Assembly: GCA_964017235.1 (NCBI GenBank)
Contig: OZ024928.1
Span: forward strand, 88,593,566 to 88,657,565
Direction: 5' to 3'
Source: Sabellastarte sp. h YS-2021
Taxonomy: Eukaryota > Annelida > Polychaeta > Sabellida > Sabellidae
Length of the DNA: 64,000 nt
Below are positions 1-13,700 of this stretch, in pieces. Below the pieces are notes generated by a model. The model made no database searches and was not told the DNA's origin. It saw only the letters and a list, made by a program, of their open reading frames with translations. The translations under genes were made by a program, and so were the position numbers. Numbering within the stretch: position 1 is the stretch's first letter; every line of letters begins with the position of its first letter.

Positions 1-780
1 AGATTTTGGTTGATGAGAGTGTGACTCATTGAAAATCTCAGGTCTTGCAAGATTTTGATCATCAGAGCTAGACTGAGTGGAGGTCTCAGGTCTTGCAAGA
101 TTTTGATTGACTGGACTTTGACTCATAAAAAGTCTTGTCTCTTGCCAGAGTTGGACTGGCGGTCTCAGCTCTTGCAAGATATCGATTGACCAGAGCTAGA
201 CTTAGTGGAGGTCACAGGTCTTGCAAAATTTAATTGACTGGACTTTTACTTGTAAAAACTCTCAAGTCTTGCAAATATTTGATTAATTGGACCATGATTT
301 CTTGAAGGACTCGGGAGATAAAATATTTTGATTGATCAGAGCTAGACTCAGTGGAGGTCTCAGCTCTTGCAAAAATTTTGATTGAGCAGAGCTGGACTCA
401 GTGGAGCTCTAAGCTCTGTCAAGATTTTGATTGATTGGAACTAGATTAAGTAGAAGTCTTATGGCTTGCAAATTTTTTGCATTGTCAGAGCCAGACTCAG
501 TAAAACTCTCAAGTCTTGTAAAATTTATACTGATAAAGGCCAGATTCCATAGAGGTCTCCTGTAGTGTCTCAGCTGAAACAACCAGTGAATACATGTTTC
601 AAGAACTTGAGTCAGTTGAGATTTGAAGTTTTGTTGAGGCAGCAAATGTGTATGTGTTACAATGTAATCAAAGTTTCCAGTTGTCCAAGATTTTGATTGA
701 CCATGGCCTGATGAACTTAAAGTCTCAAATATTAGAAGAGTTTTGTCCAAATTCACTTCAGCCCTCTAGGTGTGCAAGAT
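1..780. repeat. minisatellite, ~49-bp unit, truncated by window edge
   Basis: About twelve diverged units of 48-50 bp follow one another to about position 570, then decay to about 780. Each unit carries a core like AGATTTTGATTGA, then CAGAGCTAGACTCAGTGGAG, then GGTCTCAGGTCTTGCA. One unit near 150 is shortened. The array begins before the window, so its full length is unknown. It lies in the DUOX intron upstream of the first visible exon. No coding potential was seen. Confidence 0.85.
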
Positions 781-1488
781 TTTGATTTTGGTAATATCTT
801 TTTTTTTTTAAATCTTAAATAAACTCAATGTATGTCCTACTTCCTGGAGTATTATTCAGGTTTTTAAAAAAAGCCATGCCACACAGGCTATATTTCAACT
901 CAGCATCAGTTTTGTATTTCAAATAATTGTCTGGTTCAGTTTAGAAGGGCAGTTTTGTGAAATTTGGTGGAATTTATAATTGTTGGATTTTAATAGTTCT
1001 GTAGACTGCAGGCACCATTTATTGTATTTCACTATTTTATGTTCAGCATGAATGTTTTGCTTGTTCAAAAACTCAATAAAAATACACTTTTACAACAGTT
1101 AAAAAAAATTCCCTATTTTTAAAGAAATATTTAAAACCTGATGAAATTTGGTATTTGAAAATAACTCATAGCAGGACCATATATTGGGAAAAAATCAGTT
1201 AGTCTAGTTTAATGCTCAAACTGTAGTAAATAACTCATGGCTAGGCCATAAATTGAAAAAAAAATACATTAGTGTTAAGCCAAAAACATATTTTAAGAAC
1301 TCGTGTAGTTTAGGAAAGTATAAATACATTTTTTTACATTTAAAATCAACACTTTTTCATTGAATATTTAATGCCTGAACAATATTTTGGACAGGTAAAA
1401 CTATCTAATATGTAGAGGTTAAATGCTGATATAATACATACTAATGAAATATACAGGTATAATTTACACCCTGCTTTTGATGTTTCAG

Positions 1489-1711
1489 TTGAACGAGATC
1501 TCCTCATGGATGGATGGGACTTTGACTTATGGACCAAACAAAGCTTGGACAGATGTACTAAGGTCATACAAAAATGGCAGACTGAAGTCCATCAGAGATA
1601 CAAACACCAGTGAACCATATGACTTTCCAGCACTCAATGACATTAGACTTCCTATGGCCAATCCCCCACCTCCAAGAGAACATGAGTTGAAACCTATAAA
1701 GCGATTTTACA
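1489..1711 (+). CDS. DUOX: DUOX exon 1 of window: peroxidase domain
   Basis: Encodes residues 1-74 of the visible protein, starting [15 protein letters not shown]. This matches the conserved animal haem-peroxidase segment that precedes the proximal-histidine helix. The acceptor is TGTTTCAG and the donor is ACA|GTGAGT. The exon starts in phase 0 and ends in phase 1. Confidence 0.95.
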
Positions 1712-4700
1712 GTGAGTTTCAGAATTGCCAAACTGACTTAAAAAGTTAAAATAATTAATTACATTTTCATAATTTAAAAACAGTTTTGAAAGAATATGTG
1801 ATGGGACTTAATTTAGACTTAAATAGATGAACACAAACCTAGTCGCACTGACACAAGCGAAGTATTGAGATGGGGAATAAAGTGCACACTGTAGTGTAAG
1901 TTTCATATGAAATGATGATTTCATTGAGCTTCTGATGATCAGAGAAGATAAATCCAGCTTCTGTATGATTATTTATTATTCACCGTGAGCCGTAATTTAC
2001 CCATATAGGGGGATATACTGAACAGGAAATATTTTTTGTATACAACAGCACCTCAGTATCATGGATAAGTGTCAATAGCATCTGGTTTTTCACCAATATC
2101 TCAGAAAATATGTAAGCTACAGATATGTATTATATCATTAGAAAGGTCTTTTTACAGCGCTTCTGCTCCTTTTGTTGTATAGAAACCATTCAGAAATGAT
2201 TGAGATATCGCGGATTAAAGATTGAATTTTTGTATTCACTGGTGCCTCTGTTTATATCTCCTGAAGATTAACAGTATAATACTTGTGATACACACTTGTA
2301 TAATATTGTTATCTTCATTCGTGATTATTTATTTTTTATATGTCATTTGGGAAATTTTCCTATTGAATCATTATATTGAAATAGTTATTTAGTCATTTAT
2401 AGCAAAACTTATTGACCTATATCATTCTGTACAATATAGTGAACATCTCAATTAAGCAAAAGATAAAAAACTGGAAAAAAACTAGAAGAATATCCCATAA
2501 GTCAAGGATGTCCAAGGAGTTTCCTTAGTGGTGAATTTCACATACAGTGGTGAATTTCACATACAGTGATGAATTTCACATACTGTGGTGAATTTCACAT
2601 ACTGTGGGGAATTTCACATTTCTTACTCTACTCTGTGATTTCAAAATCTTAATTAAGTAGAAGTTTTTTCCAGTGATAAATTGAGCTTTGATTTCACAGT
2701 ATTTAACTGTAGTTTTTTGGTACACTTTATGTCATCCATGTTCTCAGTGCTGGGAAATCCCCGTGGGAATGAGAATGCTTTTCTGCTGACCTTTGGCATC
2801 CTGTGGTACCGTTACCACAACTACTGGGCAGACACGATCTTTAGAGAGCATCCTGAATACGATGACGAGAGGATTTTCAATGAGGCCAGAAAGATGGTCA
2901 TTGCTGTACACCAGGTGATCTTTTTTATTTGCTATTTGATCCACTAAATTGTGGGTGATAATTGGGGAGTATGGACAAAGGCAGTATTTTTACACACTTA
3001 AGCACTGTTCTTAACAGTATAATTAGGGATGGGTCAGTAGCACTGATATCTCGGCATTAAGAGTATTTTATTGAAATACCATGACAATATTTTCCAACCG
3101 CCATCTTGTTTGTCAACATAAAAAAGAAAACTTATAAGGTTGGAAACAAACCCTAAATCTGAAGTCATTGCACATTTTATCCTGTATTTTTGTACATATG
3201 AGACTTTTATTGTGATTTTACTGAGAGGAAATTACCATATTTTGGTAGGATGATTTTCACTTCTTGTCAGTGGACTTTTTGTATGAGTGTGTGCTAAAAT
3301 TTACCTGTTTTTGGAACCCTAGAATCAGAACAGTTTTGTACTGGCGGCCAAATTTTTTGATACCGACCCATTCCTAATTGTAGTTGTGGTAATTTGTTTT
3401 GCTAAGCATGATATACAAAGTATTTTTTTTATTATTCTAGTAGTATCACAAACATATAATTTGAATGCCTAATAATGGAGAATAGAAAAGATAACGTTAA
3501 ACTCTTACAGTCATTAAATTTTTTAGAAATTTTTCTTCCCTTTCAAGTTGTAGTAATATTTTACTAAGTAAAAAACATTTTATCTTCTTTCAGAAAATTG
3601 TCATGTATGACTGGCTTCCATCATGGATTAACACAACTATACCAGCTTATGATAACAGTATGTGATTTATATATTCTTTTGTCTTCTCATTGTGAAAATA
3701 ATCCTGTTAATAATCAAGATTTAGTTTTCATTTGTAAGGCAGATATAATATAGCAATAACCCTTGACCAAATCATGGTATACATAGAATTTTACCATGGT
3801 TTGAGATTTTAAGGCCTTGCCTTCGGGGTGTATTGCCTCAAACCATGGTAAACTGCTGTATACACCGTGGTTTTGGAGGGGGTTATTCTTATTCTTACAT
3901 GACAAATTATTTCCAATTTTATGGTAAAACATTTATTGTCACGACAGCCATAATGAGCAATAATAGTATTTCATTGTTTAGCCAATCAGATTCACAGACA
4001 CATCCATACCATGTTAGAAATGTACCTTAATGGTGCTACAAAGTATCGCATTGGTACTGTGGACCAAGTCTAATTTATCCTTGTATCAAAGTTGATAGTG
4101 TTTCATACTTCTATTAAAATGGCTCTCTGAGAATAAGAATTTTTCAAGATTTCCATCAAAAGTATTTTTGGTATGCATTTTTTCATCAATAATACATAAT
4201 ACCTTTTTGATGATAAACAGCTAAATTCCAGTGCAACTTGTTATTTTTACCATTTAGAAGCCTAAACATTCCCACAAGTTCTTATTCTCAGAATTTTTCT
4301 TATTTGAAGAATTTTTCTAAGAAAATGGTTGTTTTCTAAGGAAATTGTAAGTTGTATAAAAAGATTTCATTCTGAGAATAAGAAAGTTAAATTAATATGG
4401 GCCCTGATTGTATAAATGAGCTGAAACTGTCACAAAACTCACTAAAAATGTCAAGCTATTGATAAGTTAATAAAGTAAGGATGTTTCTTATTGGCAATTT
4501 TTTATACTGTTGCCAACATCAAAGTTTGTTCTTTTTAAAGTCATCCATCCAAGAAGAGCTTAATGTATTTATATGTTACAAAAATTTTTTATAACACATT
4601 ATATAGTAAATTTGCATAAAAGCACCACTAAAAACATTCTGGATCCTTCTTTACAAATAAACAGTACATATCTTTAACGTTATATGCTATCTCAATACAA

Positions 4701-7700
4701 AAAGTTTTAACAGTCAGATAGAGTGGGTTTTGACCTCTGTGAAAAATCAACAGTTCAATCCATGAAAACAGATGCTACAAGCTGTTTCCTTTAAATAGAA
4801 GCTGCCACAATGCCCAGAGATGACTCTTGCACAAAAATGTACTCTATACTATACTTCAAAATGTTACTTTTCCTCTATTTATTTGACAGGTTATGATCCC
4901 ACTGTGAACCCGGGAATTGCCCATGTCTTTCAGAGTGCTGCCATGAGATTTGGACATACTCTTGTGCCACCTGGAGTATTCAGAAGGTACTAAATAATAT
5001 ACTGTGGAACCCTTCATCTGCCCCGCTTGGGCACAGTAGCATAGTAATAACACACTCTCCTCCCCTGTCTAAGATCTGAGCTTGAATCCCAGCATTACCT
5101 CAAGTGAGAAAGCTGGTAGTTGCTTACCATTGACAGGCAGTTTACAGTACAGAACCTTGACAAACTGTATGTACTGGTTTCTTTTTTCATGCTCGTACAA
5201 CCACTTGTCACAGTACAATCACTGTAAAGGTGCTAGGCATGATGCAAAACAATAAATAAATAAAACTGAAAAATATTTGTGACAGGTACGAGTTTAACCT
5301 TTGACCTTTATTAATGTCACATCATTTACATTTTTTTTTGTAAATACTAATTACTTTTCACAGGATTTTCTCAGAAGGCGCAACCTGTAGATTAACAAAT
5401 TTGGTAAGTGCCTTCTTCAAATCAAAATCTAGGCCCCAGTCTAATTTCAGATCAATCGGGGCATAATTGACAGATTGACAGCTGATTATTATTCGGAAAC
5501 AACCATGCTGAAATTGACCCTTTTGGGCATGTATTGTGTATAGCTACTCACATTATGGAGCTTACACATATTCAGTATGTTATTGAAGCAGTAAAAGCAG
5601 GTGTCTTTGGTGTGCTGTATGGCAGAAGAGATTTGAAAATGCCAAATCGGTCTTTTTATTTTTGGATTCAGAGCTTTGGCATGTATTGGTAGGTAGTAAG
5701 AAACAAAGACCTCAGATTCTAAAAAAAACATCAGATTTGCCCCCTGAGCCCTCATCATGATAAACTTGTGGTCATAAAGTTGATTTTCTGGTATTTTGTA
5801 GTGTGTCTACAAATATATTTCCTGGAATCTTATAAAACTTCATTTAAATATTCTCTGGTACTATTCACACATAGTAATATGGCTTTTTTCCCCTTTCTTG
5901 CCTTTCAAGGTCAATTCTGTGACTGTAAATGGGTCAGATTGTCATCTCATTAAATTTGTGCTATCACAACCATAATATTGGACATGTAACATTTTGAGCA
6001 GGTGAAATATGATAAATATTTCATTATCCTACACCCTTCACTGCTTTTACATCACAAATTATACAGCAATCAGAAGCTTTATGTCATCTTAGTAATATCA
6101 AGAAATATTTCTGTTTAACTTCAAAAAAAGTAGATTTGATTGTGACGTACATGTATACATTGGCCAAATTATTGTTCGTAGAAAAAATATCCTTTCAAAA
6201 TTTTAAATGAGCGTTTTCAATTTGAGATATTAAATATCAATGAAAAGAATTTACCATGTTCGTCATAGTATTGTCTTCACCAATATTATTGTTATGCATC
6301 TTCCTTTATTCTTATTACTTGATGAATTCTCAGGGGTGGTTACTGGGGGGCGTACTCCTAAACATACTCCTTGTTATCTTTTGTTTTATCAAAGAATGAA
6401 ATGCATCAATTAATCATTTGCTTTCCTCAACATTCTGTCTCAAGTTATAAGATAGGTCTTATTTACTTGAGTAGATATTATGGTCTTTGTATTTTTGTAA
6501 TGAAAATGGGTTACACATTATAAATTGAAAATATAAATGTGAAATACTTTTTTTTTGGTGGTTAGATAAGCAAGGTATTGATTTTATGATGATAATATAT
6601 ACACAATTGTATATTTTTAGATTTCTTTTCATTTAACTTGTTGTTATGTATCACCACTGGCAACCTCATTTATGTATTTCACAAGCTTTTATCTGTACCA
6701 TTTTTTACCATTATTCACTCTCTTTGCTGTGAGCCACTCGTTTTTGTATTAGCTAAAACATTTTTCTAGTTTAATATTAATTATTTTATTTATATTGTTT
6801 TTTTTTCTTTTCTGAACAAAGGAATGCCAGCTGTGTTTTCCACAAAACCACAAGTCATACATTCTTTGCTGACCAGCCTGCCTTACGGACCTGTAATGTT
6901 TATTGGAATCCACAGGTATTCAGTGGTTCAGTAACCAGTCCTCAAGTACTTTTATAGAATTAGAGTAATGAATTATTCAGAGTAAAATATATATATATTT
7001 TTATGTTGCTGTCATCATTCTATTGATATTTGCAGTTTTGCTAATTGTCAATCAAAATTACATTAAATGAGGCATATTCTCTAAGTTTTGAAGTATAATT
7101 ATGTATTTTCTGGTTATTTTAACATTAAAAAAGGTACCCATTAAAAAGTAGAGTAATGATAAGAGAGAAATGAAGCACAAAAATTATTGTGCATTTAAGC
7201 ACTTAAAATCATTCACTTTTGCTTTGCATGTGTAGAAACTACAAGATGCAATGAAGTTTTTTTGCTGCATTCACAATTTCCCCTAGCAAGATGAAGATAG
7301 TCATATATTTTGTGAGATATTTCCAATTATTTGGTATAAAAAATTTTTGCATTAAGACATCTTACTAGTGGACAGACACAGTTGTCTGACACCCTGCCAG
7401 TCCCACCAAATGGTAGTGTCCAGGAACAGGAGTTCCCTCACCAGGTGGCCATAAGGCTCCAAGCTCATCTAGATGGAGCAATATACTTCCTCTTTTTCTT
7501 TTGAGTGCTCCGCCCCCACCTGGTCCCGCTGGTTCATCCCAGTCTAAATCTCCAACTTCCAAATGATCACACTGATCTTGTACCTCTTTGACTGGTCATC
7601 AGGCTTTTCACACTGGTCTCATTGACACTGCAGAGGAAGCCGGTTACTTGGACCCTGATGATGACAATGAACTATTATTTTCAACCAGTCATCAGTCAGC

Positions 7701-10700
7701 CTCAGAGTTTGAATCCCCTGAAACTGCTGACACTCAAGAATTAAACAAGAACATGTCTTACTGGGAAACTGTACGCTCTGTGTGCAGCTTTATGGGTTTG
7801 ACCCATATCCCTGACTTTGACTCCATCTATGGCTTGGAATGGGAGAAGTCTACCTACTCTGGTGGGGAAAGAATTCTAAACACAATGGCAAAGTATTGTT
7901 AACTCTTCTACTAGATGATTGGCTTTGCTAGAAAATGGAAAACCTGAACCTACAAGTCACACCAGGATACTCTTCGAGATCACAGGAAATTGGCAGCTTA
8001 AAACTGACCTATTTGTCTGCACTCCTAGGATGCAAGCGAAGTGGTGTAACGTGCATAGGAAAGTTTCAGATTCCACACCTAGACCTTGCAGTGCAATCTT
8101 TGGTGGGAACAATAAGGAGGCCAAACTAAATTCAGAATATTCCCAAATTGCTAGGTCTTCTGCTCTATCTTCATCTGGCCCACCTTCCAGGCCAATACCA
8201 CAGGACACCCTTAGATGATGGGAACGCTGGCCATAAGAAGGGTTGTACATTTCCAATCTTGGAGCTGGCATTATTTGTTGCATCACAAAAATTCGGAGCA
8301 GGATGTTACTCCAGTCTGAGCTTAAAAGAAAGTCCTCATCCAAGGTGGCAGAAGCCTTAAGAGACCTTAAAGACCTTGCCTGTTTCCATCAAAATGTCTC
8401 TGTGCTGCTGAATACCCCTCTACAATATTTAGGTAATAGTTCATTTATCCAACTGGGCAATTTTTTGCTTCTCCATCAGGATACTTTCCTTGATGTAAAA
8501 TCCAGTATAAAAGTGGACACTAAATAAACTCCTTATTGTGAACCATTTCGGACATGACTTGTTCCCAGCTGCTGTCATTAGACAGGCCGAGGAAGAAATA
8601 AAAAACCATGAGACCTCCGGTTATACTCCAGCAAAACCTTCAACTTCAGAGCACTTCCCTGCTCCTCTGGAGTTCACAAAGGTAATAAAGGAAATAAAAC
8701 TCAAAGCTCAGTCCAAGGTTACAAGAATCTATCAGTACCAAGATGAACTTATCCCCCAATAAGTTTTCAACTTTGTGGGATATTGTTTCAACCTCTCCCA
8801 ATGTCTGATCAAGCCTACTTAAGAACAATCAGACTTGTTCAGTAAGACAGTTCATGTTCCTAATAGCCCTCCTAACAGCAACAGAAAAACAGGTCATATC
8901 AGGGCATCTCCACATGAGATCCATTCAGTGGCACTTGAAAAATCACTGACATGTGACGGAACCCCTGGAAAAGATTATTGCTGTACCCAGGTCACTCCAT
9001 ATTCATATAAAACGGTGGCTGAATGAGGACAGCGACAGGACAGCAACCTTCATAGTCAACCTCTGCATCCCATTCAACACTGTCTGCACTTCTTTACAGA
9101 TGCATCAAATGAATGATTGGACACAGACTTGTGGGACTAAACTGTAAAAGGCCTTTGGTGAAAACCAGAATGCAGGCTGCACATAAATTTCCCAGAGCTA
9201 AAAGCAGTCCTACTGGCCCTCAAGAAGTTTGAGCACTTTTGTTGGGGCCAGACAGTTCTGGTTGTGACAGACAACACAACAGTTATCATACATCAGCAAT
9301 GATGCGGGTATGAGATCTGGTTCTCTTTGTGCCCTTCCCTGGAGACTGCTTTCCTGGTGCAACCTCTGACAAATAGTACTGAGGAGGTGTTCAAGCACCT
9401 ATGTTTCAGATCGCACACACCCCAGGTGAACCTTTTTGCCACCCAGTTTAATAGCAAACTCCCCTAGTTTGTATCCACAGTCCTTGACCAGAAAGCCTGG
9501 GAAGTGGATGCTCTAAGCCTATCATGGGAGAATCTGGACGTATATGTGTTACCCCCAGTATCAATCCTAGGAAAAATTGTCACCACAGAGTTGGACCATG
9601 GTTGCAAAAGAATGATCCTGATTGCACCAGGTTTCTCGACATGCCGTGATTTGGGGATCTGGTGAACCTGTCAGCTCATGCATCACTATCTCAACCAGTG
9701 TCCACACAGAGACCTCAAAAACCTGAATCTCTATGCTTTAAGGCAAGAGCCACAGCAATTCAAAAACAAGGTTTCTGTGACAAAGTGGCAGCAAAAATTT
9801 AGGCTCCTCAGAGATGTTCAACCAGAGGCATCTATGAGTCAAAGTGATCCATTTTTACCCCACAGCCCTTTAGGGCTGGCGGGGTATTGTTTTCACCCAT
9901 GGTGTCCGGATGGGTGGACAGGCGGGCGGGTGGCTGGCGGGAAAAATTTTGTCCGGGCTGTATCTCATAAGGTGTAGGAAGTTGATATTTGGAAGGGACA
10001 TTGGTTAGGATGTGTAGGTGTACAATGTCATGGTCTGACCTTGATTTGACCTTTGACCTTGCCATAGTGACCTTGAGTTTGAAAATCTTGTCTGGGCTAT
10101 ATCTCGGAAACTGTAAGGTGTAGGAAGTTCATACTTGATAGGGACATTGGTTAGGGGGTGTAGGTGTGCAATGTCATGGTCTGACCTTGATTTGACGTTT
10201 GACCTTGCCGTAGTGACCTTGACCTATAAACTCTTGTCCGGGCTATATCTCGGAAACCATAAGGTGAAAGAAGTTGATACTTTGTAGGGACATTGGTTAG
10301 GGGGGTGTAGGTGTGCAACATCATGGTCTGACCTTGATTTGACCTTTGACCTTGTTGTAGTGACCTTGACCTATAAAATGTTGTCCGGGCTATATCTCGG
10401 AAACTGTAAGGTGTAGGAAGTTGATACTTGGTAGGGACACTGATTAGGGGGTGTAGGTGTGCAACGTCATGGTCTGACCTTGATTTGACCTTTGACCTTG
10501 CTGTAGTGACCTTGACCTATAAAATCTTATCCAGGCTATATCTCGGAAACCATAAGGTGAAGGAAGTTGATACTTGGTAGGGATATTGGTTAGGGGATGT
10601 AGGTGTGCAACGTCATGGTCTGACCTTGATTTGACCTTTGACCTTGCTGTAGTGACCTTGACCTATAAAATCTTGTCCGGGCTATATCTCGGAAACTGTG

Positions 10701-13700
10701 AGGTGTAAGAAGTTGATACTTACTAGGGACATTGGTTAGGGAGTGTAGGTGTGCAACGTCATGGTCTGACCTCGATTTGACCTTTGACTTTGCCGTAGTG
10801 AACTTGACCTATAAAATCTTGTCTGGGCTATATCTCAAAAACCGTAAGGTGTAGGAAGTTGATGTTTGGTAGGGACATTGGTTAGGGGTTGTAGGTGTGC
10901 AGCATCATGGTGTGACCTTGAGTTGACCTTTGACCTTGTCAACCTTGTAGTGACCTTGACCTTTAAAATCTTGTTGCACCTTTGGGTCTGTCTTTTGATG
11001 AAGATTAAGCACTGTTAAAGTGATTAGAATTCATTAAGAATTTTACTTTTACAACTTCCCATTGTATCAGATGGAATTTCATCAAGTGAGCCACAGATCT
11101 TGCTCCAACACCACACATATGCATTCATTGAATGTATTGCTACTTCTGTATGCATGGTAATGTTCAAAACATCCAAACCATAATTCGGCCATGCCAGATG
11201 TAGATAAAGAGTGTCGTAATGTTTAGTTTACTGACTGACTGGACGTTCACACTATGAAATGAACCCGGGTTGACACAGATTGAACCAGATTGGAGACTAG
11301 TCTGAATGCTCACAATCCGGGTTGACAAGGGTAAATCTCAACCCCTCAAGAGGTGGATTGAAGCAGATTGGTTCAACCCTCTTTGTAGTGTGAACCCTCT
11401 CAATCCGGGTTGACAAGGGTTGAATGTGTTGGTACTGTAACCAATCGACTTACTGTCTTGAAGTAATTGCTCGATTTAATATGTACATACCTTAATCCTT
11501 TGTTAAGCAGGAGCCCTAATTAACACAAAGGCTACCAGGATGGATTGTTGTGTGATTTCTGTATAATTGCAATTTGACTTAAAATGTTCGTTTTTTGTAA
11601 TAGTAGTAGGGTAGTTTAACAAGTAGAAAAATTTCAAACAGTTGTAATTGGTCTGTTGCTCAAAAAGTAGCAAAATCTTTAAGATATGAAATTTAGTTTA
11701 AATAACTTAATAAAGTTTTTAACTTCATGATAGATAACATAACATTGGGATTTTTAACAACACAAAAAAAATAATTGTCGTTTAAATAATATATATGTAT
11801 TACATGAATCTAAATTTAGGGGCTTTACAGTATCCAGCTTTTGAGACTTTTCAATCCAGATTACACTCTGCAGTGTGGACACTCAATTAGGATTGAGATG
11901 AATCTGCTTCGATCTGCTTCAACCCCCAATCCTTGACAGGCCGGATTGTACTGTGAACCCCACCTAATGCTGTCATCTTGTTATTGAATTGTCTTGTTTT
12001 AATACTTCATCTTTACATGCATTATCGTTCTCTTAGACATTATTTTCTCTATTTAAACATTGTTTGGACCTTTATATAACTGACAGTGCTCTGAAAGTAT
12101 CCTGAACTTTGTACTGATATACTACCTCTATATCTCATGCTGTTAAAAATATTTTCCTAGGCTGTGGGGTACAGGCATCTCTGATGCTATTTTTATCAAA
12201 GGGTGGAAATCAAATCAGGTGTACTTCAGGTCATCCTCTATAAAACAGAATTGTCCCAAGAGCAAAATCTCAAACCTAGCACTGTTGATGGTTATATGGT
12301 GGCTATTGCACATATGATTGGTAATTCAAATCTAAACATTAGCAAGGATAAAAACTTAAATGGGCTGTTAGACAGTTTTCATTGAAACAGAACTAAGGAA
12401 TGCAGGGGTATCCCCACATGGTACTTTTCCGTGGGATTTTATCAGTTGGCCAAGTCCCCTTTTGAATCTCTCAAGAAGGCTTCTCTTAAGGATTTGAGAT
12501 TCAAAAGTGCTTTTCTATTGGCAGTGAACTCAGGAAAATGCAGAAGTGAAATTCATGCTAGGCATAAAAAGAACATTAGATAACAGAAGGTTAGTCTAAA
12601 ATCTCCTTATATCCCTATCCCAGGTTCCTCTCTAAGAACCAGCTTGCTAGGGATGAACCAAATGTGTAGCCCCAGTGATCATTATAGCTCTGCCTCCTAC
12701 ACAAGACAGGTCCAATAAGGAGGATAGAACCCAGTCAGAGCATTACATTATTTCTTGGACAGGAGACATGAGAGAAAGTAAGAAATTAGTGTTGGTCTCA
12801 TTCAAGAAGAGTTTTGCCAAGCCCATAATGTCAGCATTTGTAGCATCTGAGGCCTTTCAAGGGGAACTTCCTTAGACTAAATCCTCTCAACCTGCCATTG
12901 GAAGTCACACAATACCTTCGAAAATTATTATCTGATGGATGTGGCTTGGGCTGATTCAGAACTCTATCATCTGGGTCCAGTGGTTGTGGCACAGTAGCAA
13001 CGCATATAGTTGGGCTCGTCAATTTCTGTACTCTTTAGAGAAGACTCTTCTCTTTTACTTAAGAATTTTCATTTCCCTGCATGCTGCCATGTTCAGAAGT
13101 GGCAGAGAGGGGAGGTTCCATTACTTAAGCTCATTTAATTCCTCTGCTTTCTGTCATGCAGACAATGGAAGGCCTCAGTCCTGTTCACTTTCCTCAGGAA
13201 TTCTGGGAACTGAACTCTTTTTTTTTCTTTCCTCCCTTTCTGTGCTCAGGTTGTGTGGAGAAGAAAGTGGGGGGAGTGGCACACTGGTCCCGCAATGGTT
13301 AAACCGGTAATTCTTTGGGGCCTAAGAATATACAATTGGAGAAATTTGATCAGAGTTATGAATTAGTCCATTTGAATTGCTTTCATTTACTGGATGGTTA
13401 GTCTGCATTTGTCCACAAGGTCAGATGTATTAATGCAATAAAACGGAAAATTTAACAAGTACATAAATTTTTTTATAAATTTTAACCTTACCTGGTAGAC
13501 AAAGGAATTCCCATCCTTCCTTCACTGTAATGATACAACTCAAGAGGAACATGTTTAGTGCCTCATTCACACTACAGGCGGTACGTCCCCCGGTTAGAAG
13601 TTTTTCTTGGCCGTGGAACCGCCCCCCAGGTTGCCCCATTTTGTCTGAGTTGTTCACACTACAGGCAGATGGCCACTCATTGGACACATTTTTTAAACTG

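Larger units (their letters stand above)
9856..12171. mobile_element. satellite-bearing inverted-repeat element nested in DIRS-A
   Basis: The block begins TACCCCACAGCC and ends with the inverted copy GGCTGTGGGGTA (12160-12171). The DIRS-A recombinase is interrupted here: it stops near 9857 and resumes near 12189, with ATTTTTA present at both junctions. The left end also folds (CAGCCCTTTAGGGCTG). The interior holds a 146-bp tandem array and a second insertion (11245-11957). A relative with the same head lies inverted at 57966-58680. The unit is non-coding, and its superfamily is unknown to me. Confidence 0.55.
7342..13447 (+). mobile_element. decayed DIRS-type retrotransposon, copy A, with nested insertions
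   Basis: Fragments of the DIRS protein set appear in the canonical order on the plus strand: gag-like, reverse transcriptase, RNase H and tyrosine recombinase. Each resembles the better copy at 25141-32081. The ends form diverged inverted repeats. The left, about 7346-7371, reads TTTTTGCATTAAGACATCTT. The right, about 13420-13445, reads AGATGTATTAATGCAATAAA. The coding is broken by many stops and frameshifts, and the recombinase is split by a 2.3-kb insertion (9856 to about 12188). The right end also resembles the GCAATAAAA terminus of copies B and C. Confidence 0.8.

Noticed and set aside
7365-7562. Minus-strand 65-codon Gly/Pro-rich frame
   Set aside because: It is antisense to the 5' part of DIRS-A gag-like sequence and has no independent support.
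9950-10975. Regularly spaced repeats that could suggest a CRISPR-like array
   Set aside because: The whole 146-bp monomer is repeated without variable spacers, and the genome is a eukaryote. It is a satellite array.
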